Assembly (NCBI GenBank): GCA_900290245.1
Contig: OKRB01000101.1
Location: forward strand, 1-57,161
Direction of reading: 5' to 3'
Length of the DNA: 57,161 nt
Origin: Candidatus Sulfuritelmatomonas gaucii
GTDB lineage: Bacteria > Acidobacteriota > Terriglobia > Terriglobales > Acidobacteriaceae
The position numbers were made by a program, and so were the translations under genes. Shown piece after piece: positions 36,798 to 44,498 of this stretch. The notes beneath the pieces are model-generated. The model was not told the DNA's origin. It ran no database searches and was given only the letters and a program-made list of their open reading frames with translations. Position 1 is the first letter of the stretch. Each line of letters begins with the position of its first letter.

Positions 36798-38015
36798 TCA
36801 CATTGTCCGCACGTAATTCTTCCCCGGCAATTGCCGAACCCGGCCCGCCATCTCCAGCTCGAAAAGCGCCGTAAACACTTCAGACGACGTCAGTTGTGTC
36901 TCCAGCAACTCCAGAATTTCATCGATTTGGAGGCTCTCGTCGGTGCGCAGGACCTCAAGCACCATTGCTTCCTGTGGTCGAAGCACCGGATCAGGCAGTA
37001 AGGATGCTCCAGCCTCTGCTTTGGATGCAGCCGGAGCCTCCGCTTCCAGCTCCAGCCCCACATGCGATGGCAGATCTTCCCACACATCCTCCCAGGTGGC
37101 CACCAGCTTAGCGCCCTGTTTTATCAACGTGTTAGGCGTCCATGAGCCTTTGTTCGTCACATTACCCGGCACGGCGAACAACTCCCGGTTTTGCTCTGCG
37201 GCGCAACGGGCTGTCACCCGGGTCCCCGAGTTCTCTCCCGCCTCCACCACCAGCACGGCGACGCTCAACCCGCTCAAAATCCGGTTCCGGCGCGGAAAAT
37301 TCTGTGGCGCCGGAAACGTCCCGATCGGCACCTCGCTCACGATCGCGCCGCCGGTTTCCAGAATCTGCTCGGCCAGCTTTCGGTTTTCCTTGGGATACAC
37401 GACGTCGATGCCCGTTCCCCACACGGCTACCGTGGGCATCCGCGCCGCCAGCGCGCCTTTGTGTGCACAAGAATCGATGCCGCGCGCCATCCCACTAACA
37501 ATCAGCAGCCGTCGCGCCGCAAGATCGCGCGACAGCATCTCGGTAATCCCGCTCCCATACGGCGTCGGATGCCTCGTTCCCACGACGGCGATCGCCGGCC
37601 GCCGAAGCAGCTTCACGTCGCCGCGCACCCACAGCACCGGAGGCGGATCGTAAATCTCGCGCAGCCGTTCTGGATATTCTGCGCAGGCGTAGCTCACCAC
37701 CGTCGCGTCCAGCGCTCTCGTGCGAGCCCACTCCTCTTCCGCCGCGCGCCGCGCCTTGCCGTCAAAGATGAATTGCGCCGCTTCGGCGGGAAACTTCAGC
37801 CCTTCCAGCGCCGTGAGCGGCAATGTAAAAATCTGGCCTGCGGAATCAAGCTCCCGCATGGCGTCTAGAATCCTCTTGGGCCCCAACCCTGGCGCCAGCG
37901 CCAGCGCCAGCCACGCCAGGCGATCCTCGCCCAGTTCCGCCGTCTGCTGCTGTTTGCTGTTCCGTGGCGCGGCTGCTGGATCCACACCACTGTCTGAAAT
38001 TTGTACAGTGTCCAA
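36798..38015 (-). CDS. dprA: DNA-processing protein DprA
   Basis: DprA loads RecA on incoming single-stranded DNA in natural transformation. The 405-residue protein has the Rossmann core: AIAVVGTRHPTPYG, IVSGMARGIDSCAHKGAL, TVAVWGTGIDVVYPKENR, FPRRNRILSGLS and VVEAGENSGTRVTA. A C-terminal winged-helix-like part (LQIDEILELLETQLTSSEVFTALFELEMAGRV) is present. The N-terminus starts at a TTG; a GTG ten codons in is an alternative. topA lies downstream on the same strand, a dprA-topA order seen in many bacteria. Confidence 0.95.
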   Translation of the reverse strand: MDTVQISDSGVDPAAAPRNSKQQQTAELGEDRLAWLALALAPGLGPKRILDAMRELDSAGQIFTLPLTALEGLKFPAEAAQFIFDGKARRAAEEEWARTRALDATVVSYACAEYPERLREIYDPPPVLWVRGDVKLLRRPAIAVVGTRHPTPYGSGITEMLSRDLAARRLLIVSGMARGIDSCAHKGALAARMPTVAVWGTGIDVVYPKENRKLAEQILETGGAIVSEVPIGTFPAPQNFPRRNRILSGLSVAVLVVEAGENSGTRVTARCAAEQNRELFAVPGNVTNKGSWTPNTLIKQGAKLVATWEDVWEDLPSHVGLELEAEAPAASKAEAGASLLPDPVLRPQEAMVLEVLRTDESLQIDEILELLETQLTSSEVFTALFELEMAGRVRQLPGKNYVRTM

Positions 38016-38137
38016 AATTCACACACTCCGGCCTTGGTCTTAGAAAACGCGAACGCAGTTCACAGGGATTGCGCCCACGGTACCGCCGAGCGCATTGAAA
38101 GTCAAGGAAGCCGGTCACGGAACTGATCAGGCGCCGA

Positions 38138-38680
38138 TCACCCCGCCGTCGCCTCAAGCCGCTCGCGCAGCCACGCGATCATCGTCGCGGAGAGATGCTC
38201 GAACGAAACGAGATGGAACCCGAGCCTCTCGCCGCGAATGACATGATCGTGCCCGGCCAGCTCCACCATCGCGTCCATTCTCTCTTCCAGCAGATCAAAC
38301 GAGGGCTTGCGCTCTCCCTTCAGGCTGAGTGCAGCGGCGAGACAAAGATCAGCAGAGAGGCAGCGAAGCACACGATTTGACTCGAAGATGACGCCGGCCG
38401 GCGGCGGACACTGCTTGAGAATTTGCTGAACGATCGGGCTGAGCTCTGCATCGTCCGCTGTCACCAGCAACGCGCGCTTCGCACCCGCGGACACATAGCA
38501 CGCCGTATCCGTGTCCTCACCTGCTGTGGTCTCCTCCCAGACGGGCGTCGCGTTGACATGATCGTGGCTCGTCACCTTGATCGCGGTCCACTGAATTTCT
38601 GGCAGCGCGCGAATCAGCCCGCAGATCAGCGTCGTCTTCCCTGCGCCACGCCCGCCGCCGCCAACTACAATCACAGGCAT
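38138..38680 (-). CDS. MobB-like P-loop NTPase
   Basis: The 180-residue protein has a Walker A loop GGGGRGAGKTTLICGLI at the very start and otherwise resembles the MobB/molybdopterin-guanine-dinucleotide GTPase group (VTSHDHVNATP, ALLVTADDAEL, VIFESNRVL). No molybdenum-cofactor genes are nearby, so its partner is unclear. AGGAG seven bases upstream supports ATG 38680; the GTG further up is not needed. Confidence 0.65.
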   Translation of the reverse strand: MPVIVVGGGGRGAGKTTLICGLIRALPEIQWTAIKVTSHDHVNATPVWEETTAGEDTDTACYVSAGAKRALLVTADDAELSPIVQQILKQCPPPAGVIFESNRVLRCLSADLCLAAALSLKGERKPSFDLLEERMDAMVELAGHDHVIRGERLGFHLVSFEHLSATMIAWLRERLEATAG

Positions 38681-38701
38681 TCCGCCACTCCTCACCAGCC
38701 C

Positions 38702-39073
38702 TCACGCCTTCTCCGGCACTTGAAGAAATCGCAGGCTGTTCCTGTCGGCATCCTTCACATACATTTCGCGATTGCCCCAGGACTGATCTACCGGCGGCAT
38801 ATCGATCGCAACGCCCTTTGCGGCGAACTCACCATGCAGCGCATCCACGTCTTCCACCAGCAGATTCACCACGCCGCCGGCCACTCCGTCTCCACTAAAC
38901 GAAGAAAGGTGGATCCAGATGCCATCGCGCGAGAGACCCATGTAGCACGGATCAGCCTCAACGCCTTGGGGCCGGTGAGCAAATTCCAGCTCGAACCCGA
39001 GCAGACCGCAATAAAACGACTCAGCCGCAGCAGCATTCGACACATGCAGGAGTGGAATCGCCCCTCTGATCAT
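38702..39073 (-). CDS. VOC-superfamily (glyoxalase/bleomycin-resistance-like) protein
   Basis: The 123-residue protein has the paired beta-alpha-beta-beta-beta layout of the vicinal-oxygen-chelate fold: IPLLHVSNAAAAESFYCGLLGFELEF, then VVNLLVEDVDALHGEF and REMYVKDADRNSLRF. Such domains are lyases, dioxygenases or drug-binding proteins. The C-terminal metal-ligand position reads SLRF, so metal catalysis is doubtful. It is 21 bases upstream of the MobB-like gene. Confidence 0.85.
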   Translation of the reverse strand: MIRGAIPLLHVSNAAAAESFYCGLLGFELEFAHRPQGVEADPCYMGLSRDGIWIHLSSFSGDGVAGGVVNLLVEDVDALHGEFAAKGVAIDMPPVDQSWGNREMYVKDADRNSLRFLQVPEKA

Positions 39074-39120
39074 GCATGACCTCCAGCGCGACTTGCCGCA
39101 GTTCCACGTCCATAGCCCCG

Positions 39121-39176
39121 AGTCCCTTAGTCCATAGTCCCTAATCCCTATTCCCTGGTCCCTGGTCCTTAATCCC
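39121..39176. repeat. Heptad array E spanning the lpxD stop codon
   Basis: Eight exactly phased heptads (AGTCCCT, TAGTCCA, TAGTCCC, TAATCCC, TATTCCC, TGGTCCC, TGGTCCT, TAATCCC). The lpxD stop is bases 39141-39143, inside the fourth unit by transcript order. On the mRNA four GGG tracts with four-base loops straddle the stop. Confidence 0.9.
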
Positions 39177-40184
39177 TTTTCTCCTCGCCATCCGCGCCAG
39201 CGTAGCCTGCTCGCGCAATACCTGCTGCAGCGGCCGTGCCGGCGTGCCCCAGTGCACCGTTCCCGGCTTCAGTCCTTCATTCGTCACCGTCTTGCCGCTG
39301 AAGACCCCGGCCTGCCCACCAAGAATCACTCCGGGACCCACATGCGCGTGATCGCCGATGCCCACCTGCCCCGCCAGCACCGCGCCCTTGCCGATTGTGC
39401 TCGAACCCGAAATCCCGGTGAGCGCGACGAGAATTGCATCCTCGCCGACGTCGCAGTTGTGCCCCACGTGAACCAGGTTATCGAACTTCGCGCCGCGTCG
39501 CACGCGAGTCTCTCCCAGCGCGCCGCGGTCAATTGTGCTATTCGCGCCAATCTCCACATCGTCTTCAATCACCAGGGTTCCCTGCTGCGGAAATTGCGTA
39601 TACGCTCCCGACTCCGGGTCCCGCACGTAACCAAACCCATCCGCGCCGAGCACCACGCCCGCATGAAGCATGACGCGGTTCCCAATCGTGGTTCCGGGAT
39701 AAATCACGACACGCGGAAAGATACGGCAATTCTCGCCGACGTGCACGCCTTCGCCAATCACCGCGCTCGCATCGATTCGTGTGCCCGCGCCGATTTGCGC
39801 GCCGTCGCCAATCACCACGCACGGGCCGATGCTCACCTGCGCGCCGAGCCTCACATCCGTGCCGACCACCGCAGAGGGATGCACACCCGCCGCGGGCAGC
39901 GGTTTCGCCAAAAGCTTCGCGGCGCGCGCAAACCACAGCCGCGGCTGGCCCGTCTCAACCACAGTAATCGCGGTGTTGGCAGCGTAGCTTTCCAGGCAGC
40001 CGGGCTTCAACACCAGCGCACCCGCCGCACTGGCCAGCGCTTCCTTTGCAGCGGCTGCATCCTCGGCGAACAGCAACTCCGTCTCCGTCACACGCTCGCG
40101 GCCGCTCACGCCGGAGATCTGTGTCTCCGACCGGCCCTGCGCCAACCTGCCGCCGAATTTCGCAATTAGGTCGCCAATCTTCAT
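39141..40184 (-). CDS. lpxD: UDP-3-O-acylglucosamine N-acyltransferase
   Basis: LpxD adds the N-linked acyl chain in lipid A synthesis. The 347-residue product has the N-terminal uridine-binding domain (MKIGDLIAKFGG) and a left-handed beta-helix of hexapeptide repeats (GTDVRLGAQVSIGPCVVIGDG onward), with the catalytic His in NLVHVGHNCDVG. The C-terminal tail GIKDQGPGNRD is encoded entirely by heptad array E, so the original C-terminus has probably been replaced. ATG 40184 follows other LpxD proteins; an upstream extension runs into lpxL. It is 28 bases downstream of the lpxL-like gene. Confidence 0.94.
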   Translation of the reverse strand: MKIGDLIAKFGGRLAQGRSETQISGVSGRERVTETELLFAEDAAAAKEALASAAGALVLKPGCLESYAANTAITVVETGQPRLWFARAAKLLAKPLPAAGVHPSAVVGTDVRLGAQVSIGPCVVIGDGAQIGAGTRIDASAVIGEGVHVGENCRIFPRVVIYPGTTIGNRVMLHAGVVLGADGFGYVRDPESGAYTQFPQQGTLVIEDDVEIGANSTIDRGALGETRVRRGAKFDNLVHVGHNCDVGEDAILVALTGISGSSTIGKGAVLAGQVGIGDHAHVGPGVILGGQAGVFSGKTVTNEGLKPGTVHWGTPARPLQQVLREQATLARMARRKGIKDQGPGNRD

Positions 40185-40192
40185 CGTTGACC

Positions 40193-40220
40193 GCTCACAC
40201 ACTGACCACTGATCACTTCC
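40193..40220. repeat. Heptad array F at the lpxL-like stop codon
   Basis: Units CACTGAC, CACTGAT and CACTTCC (40200-40220), preceded by a weaker unit, cover the TGA stop at 40213-40215 of the lpxL-like gene and the short gap to lpxD. It is a seven-base array of different sequence from the GGG type. Confidence 0.65.
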
Positions 40221-41118
40221 CGTACAACCCCGGCTCTCCCGCCGGCCGCGTCTTCCACCGCCGGTGAATCCACAACCACTGGTCAGGATAGCGCCTGATC
40301 CACGATTCCAGAACCGCCGTGCAGCGCTGCGTGCCCTCAAGAATGTCCGCTCCTACATTCTCCGTGTGCGGGATCGCAACCTCCTCACCAAACCGCAGTA
40401 CGTACTTTTTTTCGCTTGGCTCCCAGAACATGAAGCCCGGCAGCACTGCCGCGCCGGTCTTGCGTGCAATATGGGCCAGCCCCGTTCCCGTGCAGGCATC
40501 GATCCCGAAAAACTTCACGAACTCGCCCTGCGGCGGCGTCATATTGGTGTCCATCAGGATCCCCACCGTCCCGCCTTCGTGCATCGCCTTAAGCAGCCCG
40601 CGGCCGAAATCATCCTTGTGCACAACAAAATTCCCGTGCAGGCATCTGATCCCGTTCACGTATTCATCGAGTTTTCGGTTGTCCAGCCGTCGGATCACCA
40701 TCCCCATCGGATGACCCATCAGCGAGTGATAAAGACTCGAAAGCTCCCATGCGCCAAGATGCCCGGTAATAATCAGAACGCCTTTGCCCTTCGCCTGCGC
40801 AGCAAGATAGTGCTCCAATCCATCGGTCCGCATCCAGTCGCGCGTATTCTCCGCCGTGTAGCGCGACATGCGGCAGAATTCCACCAGTTGCCAGCCAAGG
40901 TGGATATACACACGCCGCAGAATCTTTTTTTGGGTTTTAGAGGGCAGTTCGGGCAGCGCCATCTCAAGGTTTCGCAGACCCACCCTGCGCAGCCGCCCGA
41001 AGCACCAGTAAACGGCAAAGGCGATGAACGCGGCAAATCGGCGCGCAACTGCGCGTGGCATGCGCCCCAGGCAGCGTGCTACGGCTTCAACCAGCCCATA
41101 CTCGATGTTTTCCCGCAT
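40213..41118 (-). CDS. LpxL/HtrB-like lauroyl acyltransferase
   Basis: The 301-residue protein has one N-terminal membrane anchor (FIAFAVYWCFG) and the lysophospholipid-acyltransferase motif GHLGAWEL with the HxxxxE catalytic pair. Later motifs are ILMDTNMTPPQGEFVKFFG and the C-terminal WLWIHRRWKTRP typical of LpxL/LpxM. It should add secondary acyl chains to lipid A at the inner membrane. Placement just upstream of lpxD supports this role. Confidence 0.88.
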   Translation of the reverse strand: MRENIEYGLVEAVARCLGRMPRAVARRFAAFIAFAVYWCFGRLRRVGLRNLEMALPELPSKTQKKILRRVYIHLGWQLVEFCRMSRYTAENTRDWMRTDGLEHYLAAQAKGKGVLIITGHLGAWELSSLYHSLMGHPMGMVIRRLDNRKLDEYVNGIRCLHGNFVVHKDDFGRGLLKAMHEGGTVGILMDTNMTPPQGEFVKFFGIDACTGTGLAHIARKTGAAVLPGFMFWEPSEKKYVLRFGEEVAIPHTENVGADILEGTQRCTAVLESWIRRYPDQWLWIHRRWKTRPAGEPGLYGK

Positions 41119-41223
41119 CGTGACGGCGTTTCCGGGAATGCAATACCTAATTTACTCCCTGTCGCGCCGACGCTCGCCGTGCGAACGGCACCCCGTCGTG
41201 ATTCGATCCGAAGCAGTCGAAGA

Positions 41224-41922
41224 TTAGTGATTGGCTTTCGCTTCAACAAAAAATCGCGCGACCTCGCGGACGAACGGTACCGCTCCCGGTGGCACGGCCA
41301 CGTCGCCTCTCAGAATCGAGTCGAAGTCATGTGGCGCTCCGTAATAGATCTCCGTGTCTTCCCGGTTCTGGCTCACGCCGGTGCCGTCGAGGTCAATGCC
41401 GGCAAAGATGCCCTTGGCGCGCGAGTAGCTAAGGAGTTCCGCATTCATCTTCCAGTCAGTCGACGCCTGCCCGGCACGGCCCACAGGCCCCGCCGCCGCC
41501 GATGCGTCGCCGCCAATCTTGAACTTGTCCCTGAGCAGATCCTGCATTCCGCGCTCGTTCACCGCCACAAGAATCAGATCAGTAGCCTGACCGCCGATCT
41601 GGAATCCGAACGATCCGCCCGCCATCCGGATGAATACCGGCGCACTCCAGCCATGGCCCGTCCGGCAGGTCACAACACCCTGCCCGTATTGCGCGCCAAC
41701 CAGAAACGCACCCTTCACCAGGCTGGGGACAACCGCAACACAAGTCGCCTGGCGAAGAATATTGCTGGGGATCGAGTTGTCCTTCGCGGCCATGATCTGG
41801 TCAAGGACTGTCTTCGCCGAGTCCATCCGGGCTTGCAAATCATCCCGGGTTGAAGCAGCAAGAGCCGTGGAAGCGAGCAGAAAACTGAGGCAAATCGAAG
41901 CAAGAACTCTTTTCATATCCAT
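41224..41922 (-). CDS. SYLF/Ysc84-domain secreted lipid-binding-type protein
   Basis: The 232-residue protein has a signal peptide (MKRVLASICLSFLLASTALAA), then a Ysc84/SYLF domain: RQATCVAVVPSLVKGAFLVGAQYGQGVVTCR, SAPVFIRMAGGSFGFQIGGQATDLILV and SRAKGIFAGIDLDGTGV. Bacterial members are exported and may bind phosphoinositide-like or other lipids. Two adjacent ATGs (41922 and 41916) are possible; AAGGA precedes the first. It stands alone, 105 bases before the lpxL-like gene. Confidence 0.85.
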   Translation of the reverse strand: MDMKRVLASICLSFLLASTALAASTRDDLQARMDSAKTVLDQIMAAKDNSIPSNILRQATCVAVVPSLVKGAFLVGAQYGQGVVTCRTGHGWSAPVFIRMAGGSFGFQIGGQATDLILVAVNERGMQDLLRDKFKIGGDASAAAGPVGRAGQASTDWKMNAELLSYSRAKGIFAGIDLDGTGVSQNREDTEIYYGAPHDFDSILRGDVAVPPGAVPFVREVARFFVEAKANH

Positions 41923-42446
41923 GTCCTTTCCTTTTCCGCAGGTACCCTTGACGCGGACGCACGACCTTTGGGATGGAGGCACACGCTTCACCGTGTTGGC
42001 GCAACCGTTCGGGAGCTTGGGAGTCACCGGGCCGAGAGGGACCCATTTTGAACGTTTGCCGAGCCCGGAGCGAAGCATCCTCCTCGAACAGCCTACAGCA
42101 TCCCGGGCAAAACCCTACCCCTTCCCTGTGAATAGCACCACTCGGGTAAAGCAGCCGCCGGCAGCAAAGCGCCAGCGCCTTGCCAAACACAGGTCCGGAC
42201 CCCCTTAGGAGGTCGAACCTTGATATCAAATGCGTGGATTAGTGGGGGGAGGGCTGTCGAAAGCAACGCAAATCGGATTTTCCGCGAAAAATCAGAAAAA
42301 ATAGGAGTTCCCAGGCTTCATGGAAACATGCTGCCTGGGAACTCCTTTCCCCAGATCTGCGTTGTTTCTGTACACGATATTGTGGAAATTCCCGGAATTA
42401 CACAAGAGTACTTAGGGGCTATGACTTAAGGTAACTATTCTTGCCT
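41923..42446. other. 524-base non-coding region before the SYLF gene
   Basis: Apart from the terminator at 42296-42346 I see no gene. Between 42278 and 42296 an additional A/T-rich palindrome (GATTTTCCGCGAAAAATC) lies just beyond the terminator in the leftward sense. The rest (41923-42270) is probably promoter and leader for the SYLF gene. Confidence 0.4.
42296..42346 (-). terminator. Strong Rho-independent terminator of the LuxR-type regulator gene
   Basis: Arms 42303-42316 and 42333-42346 pair perfectly over 14 bases (AGGAGTTCCCAGGC). The loop contains a second small CATG/CATG stem. On the minus strand the stem is followed by ATTTTTT. It lies about 100 bases beyond the regulator's stop codon. 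Confidence 0.88.
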
Positions 42447-43163
42447 CTAATTGGTAATCTGCCCCGTAACGCTGTCTCTCGTCTTCCGGCCCTCGAAGTC
42501 CGGCATCATGGACCGGCTCAGCGCTGATACTGAAAGCTTTACGCGATTGTCAGCCCCCGTCTTGCGCATCAGCCGGCCGATATAGGCCTTTACCGTGCGT
42601 TGCTCAATCCCCAGTCGGGCGGCAATTTCGCGGGTCGAGTGCGCGTTCAGGATGAGCTCCAGCACCTGCTGCTCTCTTGGTGTGAGCTGCTGCACCGTGG
42701 TCGCCTGCTGCACACTCGGGGTGCTCAGCAATCGGTCGATCACCCGGCAAAGCAGGCGTCTCGGCGCCCAGATGGATCCGGTCGTCACCACTTCAATCGC
42801 TTTCCGCACGATCTCAGGACCCGCGCTGTGACCAAGGTAGGCTCTCGCCCCTGCGATGATCGAAGTCAGCATCAGCTCCTCGTCGCCCTCCGGACCAATC
42901 ACAATCGACCGGATCTCCGGTCGAACGCGGCGAATGGTCTCCAGAGCCTCCAGGCCGCCGAGCGACGAATGCAGATCGACAACAACGTACTCGATCCCGT
43001 CGAGCGCCAGCAGTTCCATCAAGCTCCCGATCACCGGAACGAGTTGCGCCTGATCGTCTTGCGCAGGCAGATCGAAGATCGTCTTCAGACCGGCATCACG
43101 CACCGGCTCGCCTGCGATCAATCCCACACGAATGGTCTGCGGACCTGGATTCTTGGGTGTCAT
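42447..43163 (-). CDS. NarL/FixJ-type response regulator
   Basis: The 238-residue protein has a receiver-like domain (about 10-130) and a LuxR-type helix-turn-helix (TPREQQVLELILNAHSTREIAARLGIEQRTVKAYI shown in part: HSTREIAARLGIEQRTVKA). The acidic pocket is degenerate (LIAGEPVRD), but Asp in VVVDLHSS is in the phospho-acceptor position. It may work without phosphorylation or with an atypical input. No kinase is adjacent. The ATG at 43163 has GAGG six bases upstream. A strong terminator follows. Confidence 0.85.
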   Translation of the reverse strand: MTPKNPGPQTIRVGLIAGEPVRDAGLKTIFDLPAQDDQAQLVPVIGSLMELLALDGIEYVVVDLHSSLGGLEALETIRRVRPEIRSIVIGPEGDEELMLTSIIAGARAYLGHSAGPEIVRKAIEVVTTGSIWAPRRLLCRVIDRLLSTPSVQQATTVQQLTPREQQVLELILNAHSTREIAARLGIEQRTVKAYIGRLMRKTGADNRVKLSVSALSRSMMPDFEGRKTRDSVTGQITN

Positions 43164-43248
43164 GGCGCCCTCATCGGCGATGAACGGGGTCGCCCCTGGA
43201 TTGTGAAAAGGTGGTACCAAGGGCCCTGAAGAACTTGTTCATTCCGCT

Positions 43249-43273
43249 GTTGAACCCACCCCGCAGGTTCAAC
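43249..43273. repeat. Hairpin downstream of dcd
   Basis: Exact eight-base arms GTTGAACC (43249-43256) and GGTTCAAC (43266-43273) around a nine-base loop lie just beyond the dcd stop. There is no T-run, so termination by this hairpin alone is doubtful. Confidence 0.45.
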
Positions 43274-43283
43274 GCAGTACTTT

Positions 43284-43838
43284 TTACAGCTTGGGAAGAA
43301 CGATTCCCTGCTGCTTTTGATATTTGCCCTGGCGGTCAGCGTAGCTGGTCTCGCAGGGCTCATCTGCGCGGAAGAACAAGATCTGACAAAGTCCTTCGTT
43401 CGCGTATACCTTCGCCGGAAGCGGGGTGGTGTTGGAAATCTCCAACGTCACAAACCCCTCCCACTCCGGTTCGAATGGAGTCACATTCACTATGATGCCG
43501 CATCGCGCGTAAGTTGACTTGCCCACGCAGATAGTTAATACGTCGCGGGGGATACGAAAGTACTCAACGGACCGTGCCAGCGCAAAAGAATTCGGAGGAA
43601 TGATGACTGAATCCGCTTGCACCGAGACAAATGAGCGCTCGTCGAAGGCCTTGGGATCGATGATCGCGCTGTTGACGTTTGTAAATATTTTGAATTCGTT
43701 TGAAACCCTGAGGTCATAACCGTAAGACGAAAGACCGAAGGAAATGACATCGCCAGCCACCTGCTTTTCGCTGAACGGTTCAATCATGCGGTGTTTCAGG
43801 GCCTGTTCCCTGATCCATCGGTCGCTTTGAATCGACAT
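43284..43838 (-). CDS. dcd: dCTP deaminase
   Basis: Dcd deaminates dCTP to dUTP for thymidylate synthesis. The 184-residue product has the family signatures [46 protein letters not shown] and [30 protein letters not shown], with the catalytic Glu in VTLEISN. Length is normal. Whether it is the mono- or bifunctional (dUMP-forming) type cannot be told by eye. It is divergent from the HU-like gene. Confidence 0.95.
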   Translation of the reverse strand: MSIQSDRWIREQALKHRMIEPFSEKQVAGDVISFGLSSYGYDLRVSNEFKIFTNVNSAIIDPKAFDERSFVSVQADSVIIPPNSFALARSVEYFRIPRDVLTICVGKSTYARCGIIVNVTPFEPEWEGFVTLEISNTTPLPAKVYANEGLCQILFFRADEPCETSYADRQGKYQKQQGIVLPKL

Positions 43839-44116
43839 GCTTCTCCTGTTCGGGGGTGAATGTGGCCTCCGGTAAGGGTACCGGCAGAGTCTTCGACTCG
43901 AAGTCTCATCTTAAGCAACACCTGCTCTCGTTGACAATCTTCTGCGCTTGTTGCCGCATGCCATTCAACTCCCGGGCTCGCCGCGGGCGCCCGGCACACG
44001 AAAAAATCCACAACTTCTCTCTTCCGCGGTTCCCTATTCCCGACAAAGCCTGTAGTATGAGCGTTGTAGGTCGTAGCACGCTCAAGAACCACTTCCCGTC
44101 AAACGAGGAGGCTCCA

Positions 44117-44404
44117 TTGATCAAGCAGGACATCGTTCATAACGTGGTCGAGCGCACCGGTCTGCCGCGCACTAAGGCAGAAGCGGCAGTGGACACCGTC
44201 TTCGAGGGACTCAAGCAGGCTCTTGCGGCCGGCGAGCGCATTGAATTGCGCGGATTTGGCGTATTCAGCGTCCGCGCGCGAAAAACCGGAATCGGGCGCA
44301 ATCCCCGCACCGGGACCGAGGTCACCATCACCCCCGGCAAAGCAGTGCGCTTCAAACCCGGGAAAGAACTCCACGCCATCGAAGGCAACGCCTCCGGCAG
44401 CTAA
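44117..44404 (+). CDS. HU/IHF-family DNA-binding protein
   Basis: The 95-residue product IKQDIVHNVVERTGLPRTKAE...IELRGFGVFSVRARKTGIGRNPRTGTEVTI shows the HU/IHF fold, with the DNA-embracing arm around GRNPRTG. It should bend and compact DNA as a homodimer or heterodimer. The start is a TTG at 44117 with an ideal GAGGAGG six bases upstream; the ATG at 44057 would add 20 residues not seen in the family. Whether it is HU or IHF type is unclear. Confidence 0.9.
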   Translation: MIKQDIVHNVVERTGLPRTKAEAAVDTVFEGLKQALAAGERIELRGFGVFSVRARKTGIGRNPRTGTEVTITPGKAVRFKPGKELHAIEGNASGS

Positions 44405-44471
44405 CCGCCGGCCCACTCGTTTATGGACCGTCTTCGCGGTCGTCTGCCCAGCCGGCTCACACCAGTGCGCC

Positions 44472-44495
44472 GACTTGCTGACTCGCTGACATGCT
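44472..44495. repeat. Array G, eight-base units after the priA stop
   Basis: Units GACTTGCT, GACTCGCT and GACATGCT lie within four bases of the priA stop codon (44499-44501). The period is eight, not seven, but the position after a leftward stop matches the heptad arrays. Confidence 0.6.
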
Positions 44496-44498
44496 GCT

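Noticed and set aside
40264..41853. Rightward frame of 529 codons
   Set aside because: It is antisense to the lpxL-like and SYLF genes; Arg/His-rich composition is typical of shadow frames in GC-rich DNA.
43856..44116. Upstream extension of the HU-like gene (from 43856 or the ATG at 44057)
   Set aside because: HU/IHF proteins start at the I/MxKxD helix; the TTG at 44117 has an ideal ribosome site and gives the right length.
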